In this document: positions 1-5,904 of the stretch, piece after piece
Numbering within the stretch: the stretch's first letter is position 1
Layout: each line of letters begins with the position of its first letter
NCBI GenBank assembly: GCA_964450755.1
Contig: CAYVDJ010000091.1
Location: 1 to 6,242, forward strand
Length of the DNA stretch: 6,242 nucleotides
Direction: 5' to 3'
DNA from: JAADDG01 sp964450755
GTDB lineage: Bacteria > Campylobacterota > Campylobacteria > Campylobacterales > JAADDG01
The notes under the pieces: generated by a model
The model's database searches: none
What the model was told of the DNA's origin: nothing
What the model saw: only the letters and a program-made list of their open reading frames with translations
Translations under genes and position numbers: made by a program

Positions 1-1
1 T

Positions 2-466
2 GTTGCTGTTGCCAAAAAGATAGCTTTTCCTTTTATCTTTTTGGCTGTAACCGGTTTTTTGATATCTCTTTTTTTGATGTTATTGAGACAGAAAGAGAGA
101 GAATCTTTGGATTTTGTGGATAAAAATCCCCTTGAACTTGGAACTGCTTTTGTTTTTGCATTTTTGTTTGTAGCTATGATAATGCTGACACATTTTGTTA
201 TAGAACATTACGGTTCTTCGGGTTTGGAGATATTCTCTTTTTTAGTCGGCTTAACCGATATTGATCCGTTTATTCTCTCTCTTTTGACAGGAAAATATAT
301 GATTGTTTTAGATGATATTGTAAAGGCCATAATGATAGCCGCCGGAAGCAATAATCTTATAAAAGCCGTATATGCTCTTTATTTTGGAGGTTGGAAAAAC
401 TGTTACAGATCGGCTTTTTGGATAATTTTACTTGGAGTGGGAACTGTTATCTGGGCTATTGCATAA
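2..466 (+). CDS. MgtC/SapB-type membrane protein, C-terminal DUF4010 part (5' truncated by window edge)
   Basis: The reading frame is open from base 2 to a TAA at 464-466 and gives 154 residues with no start, so the gene begins outside the window. The TTG at 41 lies inside the frame and is not a credible start. The visible part is very hydrophobic, with about four membrane segments (approximately residues 8-28, 46-65, 72-96 and 135-153), some of them short. NPLELGTA (from about residue 42), GLTDIDPF (from about 83) and SNNLIKA (from about 116) match the pattern of DUF4010, the C-terminal membrane domain found after an N-terminal MgtC/SapB domain. MgtC-type proteins are associated with growth at low Mg2+ and with acid and membrane-potential stress; the role of DUF4010 itself is not established. 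No terminator is visible after the stop. The 187-bp gap downstream suggests it is a separate transcription unit from the operon that follows. Confidence 0.75.
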   Translation, partial: VAVAKKIAFPFIFLAVTGFLISLFLMLLRQKERESLDFVDKNPLELGTAFVFAFLFVAMIMLTHFVIEHYGSSGLEIFSFLVGLTDIDPFILSLLTGKYMIVLDDIVKAIMIAAGSNNLIKAVYALYFGGWKNCYRSAFWIILLGVGTVIWAIA

Positions 467-573
467 GATTTTTATTATGGTCATCTCTAAAAACCTATAT
501 AGCCCATAGCTTTGTCAGTTTGCCCTTATGTTACTTTGGTAGCAGAAATGATTTTTAAAAAATAATATAATAA

Positions 574-600
574 TTGATCTTATGTATTTATGAATATGAT
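574..600 (+). promoter_or_regulatory. Candidate sigma70-type promoter for the operon
   Basis: TTGATC at 574-579 matches four of six -35 consensus bases (TTGACA), and TATGAT at 595-600 matches five of six for the -10 (TATAAT). The 15-bp spacer is shorter than the usual 16-18 bp, which weakens the call. Transcription would begin near 606-608, leaving an untranslated leader of about 45 bases before the ATG at 654. The region is so AT-rich that chance matches are expected. Confidence 0.35.
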
Positions 601-616
601 AGTGTGTATTTATAAA
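583..616 (+). repeat. Two 12-bp direct repeats, 22 bp apart, around the candidate -10
   Basis: TGTATTTATGAA at 583-594 and TGTATTTATAAA at 605-616 agree at 11 of 12 positions. Their starts are exactly 22 bp apart, about two helical turns, so both copies face the same side of the DNA. They bracket the TATGAT -10 candidate, which would suit repression or control by a regulator that binds direct repeats. The Crp-like regulator encoded in the operon would be expected to prefer an inverted repeat, so it is not the obvious ligand. Function is inferred from arrangement only. Confidence 0.4.
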
Positions 617-625
617 GAGGGGGAG

Positions 626-688
626 ATGGTAAATATAGTAAAAGGAAAAAATTATGGAAACGGAAGGAAGCTGCATTGCCGTTTTTAA
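626..688 (+). CDS. Possible 20-codon upstream ORF overlapping the next gene start
   Basis: ATG at 626 opens 20 codons (MVNIVKGKNYGNGRKLHCRF) ending at TAA 686-688. GAGG at 617-620 sits 5 bases upstream as a possible ribosome-binding site. It overlaps the first 35 bases of the following gene in another frame, so its translation could affect initiation at 654. Nothing recognisable is encoded, and it may be a chance ORF; it is recorded because of the unusual purine run in front of it. Confidence 0.15.
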   Translation: MVNIVKGKNYGNGRKLHCRF

Positions 689-1028
689 GAAGAAGGAGAA
701 AATAAAAAAGGCATTGGATGTTTTGAAAAGCAGACATTTGGGCAGAAATAATATTTTTGTAGTGGGGGAGGGTTTTTATGAAGAAAATCTTCCTCAGGAT
801 ATGATTGCAGAGGGACTTGAAGAAGATTCGCCCGTTACAGGATTGAGTGAATTTGGTAATTTTTTAAATTATTATGCAAAAGTACCTTATCGTTTTATTG
901 TAAAATATGAACAGATGTTAAGAGAACACTTTTATTTTTTAATAGTAACAAAAATTCAAAATGTGGAAAAGGTAAAGGATTTACTTAAAAAGAGCAAACC
1001 TTTAGATGTTATGATCCATATAGGATAA
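654..1028 (+). CDS. Small alpha/beta protein, resembles YflT/DUF1269-type general stress proteins
   Basis: This 124-residue soluble protein is the first gene of the operon. ATG 654 is the earliest usable start: an in-frame TAA lies at 639-641, and AAAGGA at 641-646 provides a ribosome-binding site 7 bases away. The predicted pattern is strand CIAVF (7-11), a charged helix (12-27), strand NIFVVG (33-38), a less regular middle (40-90), strand YFLIVTK (94-100), helix (102-113) and a final strand DVMIHIG (118-124). This order, opening with an 'AVF' strand and closing with a histidine-containing strand, resembles the ferredoxin-like fold of YflT/DUF1269 'heat-induced' or general stress proteins. 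The Gly/Ala-rich central helix common in DUF1269 is absent and is replaced by a Tyr/Phe-rich stretch at 70-97. There are no catalytic motifs and only one cysteine (C7). The family assignment is tentative; the partner is probably the regulator encoded 10 bp downstream or the membrane proteins of the operon. Confidence 0.7.
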   Translation: METEGSCIAVFKKKEKIKKALDVLKSRHLGRNNIFVVGEGFYEENLPQDMIAEGLEEDSPVTGLSEFGNFLNYYAKVPYRFIVKYEQMLREHFYFLIVTKIQNVEKVKDLLKKSKPLDVMIHIG

Positions 1029-1038
1029 AGGTAAAAAA

Positions 1039-1758
1039 ATGGAATCTTACTCCCCCTTTTATGATAAGAGTTTGAAAGCTCTGAAAAGTAATCCTCTTTT
1101 TTATAATTTGGATGATTCTCTTTTGAGTGGTTTATTGAAATATTTTACACTTATAACATGGAAAAAAAATACCCTTATTCCTTATGAAAGAAATTTGAAA
1201 TATTTTCATATTATTATCTCCGGAAGAGTAAAAATTTCTAAGATAAATCCTCAAAACGGTAAAAGTATAATACTTTTTTTATTACATGACAAGGATGCTT
1301 TTGATCTTATCTCATTACTTGAAGCCAAAGAACATGATGTGGTAATAGAAACTCTTGATGATATAGAGGTTTTGGAAATTTCTGTAGAAGATATGAGAAA
1401 GTGGATGATTGAACATCCTGAATTTAATAAAAATTTTTTTCCTTATTTGGGGAAAATGATGGCAAAACTTGAGGAGTTAAGCAGTGATTTGGCTTTGGTT
1501 GATACATCTGTGAGACTTGGAAAACTTATATTAAATTATGCCAACAAAGACCATAAAGACAAAAATGGCTATTACAAAGTTCATTTGATATATGATTTGT
1601 CTCATGAAAAACTTGCCCAGATGATAGGAACTGTAAGAAATGTTTTGAGCAGACATTTGCAAAAATTCAAAGATGAAAATATTGTTCATTTCAAAAGAGG
1701 ACATTTGAGTATTAAGGACTTGGAAGCGTTAAAAAAAAAATGTGAAGACTTTATATAA
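1039..1758 (+). CDS. Crp/Fnr-family transcriptional regulator
   Basis: At 239 residues this has the standard length of the family. An N-terminal cyclic-nucleotide-type beta-roll covers about residues 18-118 (ISGRVKISK at 60-68 is its typical 'GxV' turn), a long dimerisation helix about 127-168, and a C-terminal winged helix about 177-235 with helix-turn-helix LSHEKLAQMIGTVRNVLSRHLQ at 187-208, given here as one motif around R200, N201, S204 and R205. The phosphate-binding Arg-Ser pair of true cAMP receptors is missing (the corresponding loop reads LLEAKEHDVVIET). The only cysteine is C235, so neither cAMP binding nor an FNR-type 4Fe-4S cluster is supported, and the signal is unknown. Start ATG 1039 follows AAAGG at 1027-1031, which overlaps the stop codon of the previous gene and implies translational coupling. 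It is likely the local regulator of this operon. A run of ten A residues lies near its 3' end. Confidence 0.92.
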   Translation: MESYSPFYDKSLKALKSNPLFYNLDDSLLSGLLKYFTLITWKKNTLIPYERNLKYFHIIISGRVKISKINPQNGKSIILFLLHDKDAFDLISLLEAKEHDVVIETLDDIEVLEISVEDMRKWMIEHPEFNKNFFPYLGKMMAKLEELSSDLALVDTSVRLGKLILNYANKDHKDKNGYYKVHLIYDLSHEKLAQMIGTVRNVLSRHLQKFKDENIVHFKRGHLSIKDLEALKKKCEDFI

Positions 1759-1770
1759 AAGGAAAGGATT

Positions 1771-3159
1771 ATGTCATTTATACAGTCATTTGGTGCTGCC
1801 GAAGTTGTAACCGGTTCGTGTCATCTTGTCTCTCTTGAGTCGGGATACAGGATAATGGTTGATTGCGGTATGTTTCAGGGAAAGGTTGAAGAGAGAAATT
1901 TTGAACCGTTTGATTTTGATCCCGCAAGTGTTGATATACTTCTTATTACCCATGCCCATCTTGATCATGTGGGAAGAATACCTTTGCTTGTAAAAAACGG
2001 TTTTAGAGGTAAAATAGTAACTTTAAAATCGACGATGGATTTGGCTGAAGTTGTTTTGCTTGACAGCGCCCATCTGATGGAAGAGGAGTATCGTACAAGA
2101 TATAAAAAGGCGCAAAGAAGAGGAGAAGAAAAAAGTGTTAAAGAGCCTCTTTATACTGTTGAAGATGTAGAAGATGTTTTGAATATGCCTGTAGAATATC
2201 TCTATTATGATCAAGAGGTTGAAATTATAGACAATGTGGCAGTTACTTTTAGAAATGCAGGGCATATTTTGGATTCTGCAATTATAGAGATTGAACTTAA
2301 AAACGAACACAAACATCTTGTTTTCAGCGGAGATCTCGGAAATCAGAATGATTTGGTAATGACAAATCCAAAAGATATCAAGGATGCTGATATCCTATAT
2401 ATCGAATCAACTTACGGAGATCGGAATCATAAAAGTATAAGGGAGAGTGAAAAAGAGTTTAAAAGCGTTGTAATTGATACTCTTTTAAATCGTGGAAATG
2501 TGCTTATCCCCTCTTTTGCAATAGAAAGGACACAGGAAATTTTGTGTATTTTGAAAAAAATGTATGATACAAAAGAACTTCCCGAATGCAAAATTTTTCT
2601 TGATTCTCCGATGGCTATCAGGGCGACAAATCTTTATAACGCTTATCATCAGGAGTTGAGTAAGTGTTGTAATGATTTTTTTAAAAGAGACGGTACGGTT
2701 TTTGATTTTCCTTATTTGAAATATACTCTAAAAGCCGAAGATTCAAAAAAGATAAATGATGAAAGCGGATGTATCATTATAGCCGGTAGCGGTATGTGTA
2801 ACGGGGGGAGGATTTTGCACCATTTTAAACATCGTTTATGGAACCCTAAAAATTCGGTTTTATTTGTGGGTTATCAGGCTGAGGGAACACTTGGAAGAAG
2901 GATTGTAGATGGCGAAAAGTGGGTTAAGATATATCATGAAGAGATAAAGATAAAAGCGAAAATCTATACAATAAACGGCTTTTCAGCCCATGCGGATCAA
3001 AATGAGTTGATAAACTGGATGAAAAATTATAAAAGGTTGAATCGTATCTTTTTAATTCACGGAGAGAAGAGCAAACAGGAGATATTTAGAAAAGCTATTG
3101 CAAAAAAGATAAAAAAAGATGTTCATATAGTTAAACAAAAAGAGAAAATATACATTTAG
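1771..3159 (+). CDS. MBL-fold beta-CASP ribonuclease (CPSF/Ysh1-like RNA-processing nuclease)
   Basis: This is a 462-residue zinc-dependent nuclease of the metallo-beta-lactamase/beta-CASP group, full length for the bacterial and archaeal CPSF73-like branch. Metal-site motifs are complete: H61-A-H63-L-D65-H66, H165 in AGHILDS, D188 in SGDLG. The beta-CASP additions are also present: acidic motif A at E212 in IESTYGDR, motif B histidine H407 in FSAHAD, and motif C histidine H430 in IHGE. The region GSGMCNGGRILHH (339-351) is the conserved substrate-side segment of the family. It is therefore expected to be catalytically active on RNA in the cytosol, as an endonuclease and/or 5' exonuclease; the actual substrate is unknown. 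There is no KH domain or other N-terminal RNA-binding extension. ATG 1771 has AAAGGA at 1763-1768 and is 12 bp from the regulator gene. It is unlikely to be the housekeeping RNase J, which is longer and has a C-terminal domain. Confidence 0.92.
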   Translation: MSFIQSFGAAEVVTGSCHLVSLESGYRIMVDCGMFQGKVEERNFEPFDFDPASVDILLITHAHLDHVGRIPLLVKNGFRGKIVTLKSTMDLAEVVLLDSAHLMEEEYRTRYKKAQRRGEEKSVKEPLYTVEDVEDVLNMPVEYLYYDQEVEIIDNVAVTFRNAGHILDSAIIEIELKNEHKHLVFSGDLGNQNDLVMTNPKDIKDADILYIESTYGDRNHKSIRESEKEFKSVVIDTLLNRGNVLIPSFAIERTQEILCILKKMYDTKELPECKIFLDSPMAIRATNLYNAYHQELSKCCNDFFKRDGTVFDFPYLKYTLKAEDSKKINDESGCIIIAGSGMCNGGRILHHFKHRLWNPKNSVLFVGYQAEGTLGRRIVDGEKWVKIYHEEIKIKAKIYTINGFSAHADQNELINWMKNYKRLNRIFLIHGEKSKQEIFRKAIAKKIKKDVHIVKQKEKIYI

Positions 3160-3169
3160 GAGATATAAA

Positions 3170-5815
3170 ATGTCGCATAAAAGAAGAGGTAGAAAAATAT
3201 CCATCACTCAGGAGACAAAAAACAAAGTTTCCCAAAATGAACTCTTTTTGAATGCTGATATTTCAAAAAAAGGATTAAGTTCAAAAGAAGCCAAAAAGAG
3301 ACTTGAAAAATATGGTTTAAATGCTATTGAAGAGAAAGAAGAGAGTTCTTTATATAGATTTTTCAGAAGATTTTGGGGTCCGATTCCATGGATGATTGAA
3401 ACAGCTGCCATACTTTCTGCCTTTGCCAAAAGATGGGAGGATTTTACCATTATTATAATTCTTCTGTTTGTTAATGCAATAGTTGATTTTTATCAGGAAT
3501 CAAAGGCTTTGAATGCAATAGCGGTTTTAAAGAAAAAACTTGCCAGAAAAGCTCTTGTTTTGAGAGATGGTAAGTGGCAGCAAATAGATGCAAAAGAGAT
3601 AGTTCCCGAAGATATCATCAAAGTAAAGATAGGAGATATAGTTCCTGCCGATGCCAGATTGCTCGGAGGAGGTGATTTCTTGCTTGTGGATCAATCTTCA
3701 CTGACAGGGGAATCCCTGCCTGTAAACAAAAAAGTCGGAGATGATTTATATGCCAATGCTGTTATAAAACAGGGAGAAATGATAGCTGAGGTTACGGCAA
3801 CTGCTCTTAATACATATTTTGGGAAAACTGTTGGACTTGTTGCAAAAGCTGAGAGAGAAGAAAAGAGCCATTTTCAAAAGATGGTTATAAAAGTAGGTGA
3901 TTTTCTTATATTACTCACTCTTGTAATGATAGGTATTATTGTTTATCATGGTTTGAAAACCAATCAGCCTACTGTGGATTTGTTGATATTTGCTCTTGTG
4001 CTTACCATCTCTGCCATTCCTGTGGCAATGCCCGCGGTTCTTACTGTTACAATGGCAATAGGTGCCAGAGTTCTTGCTGCAAAAGAGGCGATAGTCAGTC
4101 GTCTTGCAGCTATTGAAGAGTTGGCGGGAATGGATATTTTGTGTTCAGATAAAACCGGCACATTAACACAAAATAAAATGACTCTTGCCGAACCCTATGT
4201 GGCGGAGGGATTTACCAAAGATGATTTGATGATATATGCTGCTCTTGCAAGTAAAGAGGAGAATAATGATCCGATAGAAAAACCTGTTTTTGAATATATA
4301 GATAAAAATGCTTTAAGAGAAAAATTGAAAGGATGGAAGCTTAGAAAATTTCTTCCTTTTGATCCTGTGCATAAAAGAACCGAAGGTATATATGATGCAA
4401 AAGAGTGTGAATTGATAGTAACAAAGGGTGCAACACAGATAATCATAGAACAGAGTGATGAAAAAGAATTTGATAAGAGGGAGGTATATGAAAAAGTTGA
4501 AGAATTTGCGCAGAAAGGTTTCAGGACTCTCGGAGTTGCTTATAGACAATGTGAAGAGGATTTTTACCATTTTATAGGACTAATTCCCTTGTTTGATCCG
4601 CCAAGAGAAGATTCCAAAGAGGCGATCAAAGAGGCTAAGGAAAAAGGAATAATGGTAAAAATGGTTACGGGAGACAATATAGCCGTTGCCAAATATATAG
4701 CAAAAATCTTGAATATCGGAGAAAACATTCAAGATGTTCGTGCTTTGAAAGGTGAATCGATAGAAGAATATCTTTATCTTTCAAAAATAATATCAAAAGC
4801 TGTTACCGAAGCCGTATATCCGGATGCTCCAAAAAAGAGAATAGAGATAATTGTTAAAGATATTATGAAAAAAATTGAAAGAGAGTTATACAATATGCCG
4901 ATTCCAAAAGGAACGGTAAAAAAACATGAATCCCAAATTATATCTTTGATAGAGAGTGCTGACGGTTTTGCCCAGGTTTATCCTGAGGATAAATATTTTA
5001 TTGTTGATGAACTTCAAAAAGCCGATCATATTGTAGGAATGACAGGTGACGGTGTTAATGATGCTCCCGCTTTGAAAAAAGCTGACTGTGGCATTGCGGT
5101 AAGCGGTGCAACCGATGCGGCAAGAGCAGCAGCAGATATAGTTTTGATGGCACCCGGTTTAAAAGTGATCGTAGATGCGATAAAAGAGTCTCGTCAGATT
5201 TTTGAGAGAATGAAAAGTTATACGATTTTTAGGATTGCCGAAACAATTCGTATTATTATTTTTATGACTTTGGCTATCGTTATTTATGATTTTTATCCTA
5301 TTACCGCAATGATGATTATCATCCTTGCCCTTCTTAATGATATTCCGATTATGACTATAGCCTATGATAATACGAAAATAAGACAAATGCCTGTCAGGTG
5401 GGATATGAAGGAGATTTTTGTTTTATCTTCATGGCTTGGTATCGCAGGGGTTATGTCCTCTTTTATGCTTTTTTGGATACTTATGTCTTTTATGCATTTG
5501 CCTCTTGCATTTGTTCAGAGTGCTTTTTTTGCAAAACTTGTTATAGCCGGACACGGCACTATCTACAATACCCGTATAGATGACTGGTTTTGGAAGAGAC
5601 CATGGCCGTCATGGACACTCTTTAATGCAACATTTTTTAGTCGTGTGGCAGGTACCGTTATAGCGGTTTACGGTTTTGGACTGATGGAACCTATAGGTTG
5701 GAAATGGGCTGTTAGTATGTGGATTTATGCGTTAATATGGTTTGTTTTTAATGATATGGTTAAAATGGCTGTCCTTAGATATTACAGGAAAAGATATCAT
5801 GAGAATATTATGTAA
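3170..5815 (+). CDS. Plasma-membrane proton-efflux P-type ATPase (P3A type)
   Basis: The 881-residue protein pumps H+ out of the cytoplasm using ATP. Ten membrane segments are visible (about 72-87, 91-108, 244-262, 270-295, 687-706, 709-731, 749-775, 779-797, 818-838, 842-865). Cytosolic motifs in order are TGES at 179-182 (actuator domain), IPVAMP in M4 (283-288), SDKTGTLT with the phosphorylated D327, KGAT at 419-422 (nucleotide domain), TGDN at 500-503 and GDGVNDAP at 626-633. By alignment from memory to plant H+-ATPase AHA2, the proton-path residues are kept: N102 in M2, R694 in M5 and D724 in ALLND of M6. The C-terminus stops just after M10, so the plant/fungal autoinhibitory tail is missing. 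About 70 extra residues (520-590) lie between TGDN and SADGFAQVYP. The start has TAGGAGA at 3157-3163 overlapping the upstream stop, a sign of translational coupling. It is the last gene of the 654-5815 operon. Family is certain; ion specificity is inferred from the conserved residues. Confidence 0.95.
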   Translation: MSHKRRGRKISITQETKNKVSQNELFLNADISKKGLSSKEAKKRLEKYGLNAIEEKEESSLYRFFRRFWGPIPWMIETAAILSAFAKRWEDFTIIIILLFVNAIVDFYQESKALNAIAVLKKKLARKALVLRDGKWQQIDAKEIVPEDIIKVKIGDIVPADARLLGGGDFLLVDQSSLTGESLPVNKKVGDDLYANAVIKQGEMIAEVTATALNTYFGKTVGLVAKAEREEKSHFQKMVIKVGDFLILLTLVMIGIIVYHGLKTNQPTVDLLIFALVLTISAIPVAMPAVLTVTMAIGARVLAAKEAIVSRLAAIEELAGMDILCSDKTGTLTQNKMTLAEPYVAEGFTKDDLMIYAALASKEENNDPIEKPVFEYIDKNALREKLKGWKLRKFLPFDPVHKRTEGIYDAKECELIVTKGATQIIIEQSDEKEFDKREVYEKVEEFAQKGFRTLGVAYRQCEEDFYHFIGLIPLFDPPREDSKEAIKEAKEKGIMVKMVTGDNIAVAKYIAKILNIGENIQDVRALKGESIEEYLYLSKIISKAVTEAVYPDAPKKRIEIIVKDIMKKIERELYNMPIPKGTVKKHESQIISLIESADGFAQVYPEDKYFIVDELQKADHIVGMTGDGVNDAPALKKADCGIAVSGATDAARAAADIVLMAPGLKVIVDAIKESRQIFERMKSYTIFRIAETIRIIIFMTLAIVIYDFYPITAMMIIILALLNDIPIMTIAYDNTKIRQMPVRWDMKEIFVLSSWLGIAGVMSSFMLFWILMSFMHLPLAFVQSAFFAKLVIAGHGTIYNTRIDDWFWKRPWPSWTLFNATFFSRVAGTVIAVYGFGLMEPIGWKWAVSMWIYALIWFVFNDMVKMAVLRYYRKRYHENIM

Positions 5816-5816
5816 C

Positions 5817-5866
5817 TGTTTACCGACTGTTAATATTTTATTTACCTTTTGTTTATAATATCGTTA
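5817..5866 (+). repeat. Array of TGTTTA-like direct repeats with 11-bp period
   Basis: Similar hexamers start every 11 bp: TGTTTA at 5817, TGTTAA at 5828, TATTTA at 5839, TGTTTA at 5850 and a weak copy TCGTTA at 5861. The first two share the longer form CTGTT preceded by A, and copies one and three continue as TTTACC. An 11-bp period of direct repeats is the arrangement bound by OmpR/PhoB-type response regulators (Pho boxes have CTGTCAT repeats at 11 bp). The array covers the -35 and -10 region of the HdeD-gene promoters. The period is exact, but the AT richness makes partial matches cheap. Confidence 0.45.
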
Positions 5867-5871
5867 TAAAC
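5851..5871. promoter_or_regulatory. Perfect 8+8 bp inverted repeat (possible operator) over the -10
   Basis: GTTTATAA at 5851-5858 and TTATAAAC at 5864-5871 are exact reverse complements around a 5-bp spacer (TATCG). The left arm contains most of the TATAAT -10 and the right arm contains the alternative TATAAA -10. A protein bound here would block both. The arms are nearly pure A/T and no T-run follows, so this is more likely a protein-binding site than a transcription terminator. Confidence 0.4.
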
Positions 5872-5904
5872 TAAAGAATAAAAATTTTTATAAAGGAGCG
5901 AAAA

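Larger units (their letters stand above)
467..653 (+). other. Intergenic region upstream of the four-gene operon
   Basis: This 187-bp stretch contains no convincing gene. The first part (about 470-545) is somewhat less AT-rich than the rest and has GCCC motifs at about 501-505 and 524-528. It makes no clear hairpin and no Rho-independent terminator. The second part (about 550-616) is extremely AT-rich and carries the candidate promoter and the direct repeats listed separately. Bases 617-625 are a purine run (GAGGGGGAG) just before an out-of-frame ATG. Confidence 0.6.
5816..5904 (+). promoter_or_regulatory. Regulatory gap between ATPase and HdeD-family genes
   Basis: These 89 bp hold no Rho-independent terminator, so read-through from the operon is possible. 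They do hold two overlapping sigma70-like promoters. One pairs TTAATA (5830-5835) with a perfect TATAAT (5854-5859) at an 18-bp spacing. The other pairs TTTACC (5841-5846) with TATAAA (5865-5870), also at 18 bp. AAAGGAG at 5892-5898 is a strong ribosome-binding site 6 bases before ATG 5905. The repeat array and dyad in the same stretch are given separately. Confidence 0.55.

Noticed and set aside
41..43. TTG as the start codon of the first gene
   Set aside because: The frame stays open to the window edge with hydrophobic membrane sequence in front of it, there is no ribosome-binding site, and the DUF4010 match implies an N-terminal part outside the window.
574..594. FNR-like box (TTGAT half-site)
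   Set aside because: Only one half-site is present; the expected ATCAA at the correct spacing is missing, and the TTGATC is better read as a -35 candidate.
1029..1038. Separate promoters in the short gaps within the operon
   Set aside because: Gaps of 10-12 bp hold only ribosome-binding sites, and -10-like strings inside the flanking coding sequence are expected by chance at this AT content.
2023..2316. Minus-strand ORF of 97 codons inside the nuclease gene
   Set aside because: It is a shadow of a gene with complete catalytic motifs, has no recognisable product, and has the Asn/Phe/Ile-rich composition expected of antisense of AT-rich coding DNA.
4313..4570. Minus-strand ORF of 85 codons inside the ATPase gene
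   Set aside because: It overlaps the conserved nucleotide-binding domain of the ATPase and has no recognisable domain.
5398..5583. Plus-strand 61-codon ORF in another frame inside the ATPase gene
   Set aside because: It reads the M7-M8 region out of frame; the aromatic and cysteine-rich translation reflects U-rich membrane codons, not a separate gene.
5879..5890. TAAAAATTTTTA palindrome as a terminator
   Set aside because: The stem has no G:C pairs and no loop, and it sits directly before the HdeD ribosome-binding site, so it is simple A/T sequence rather than a terminator.
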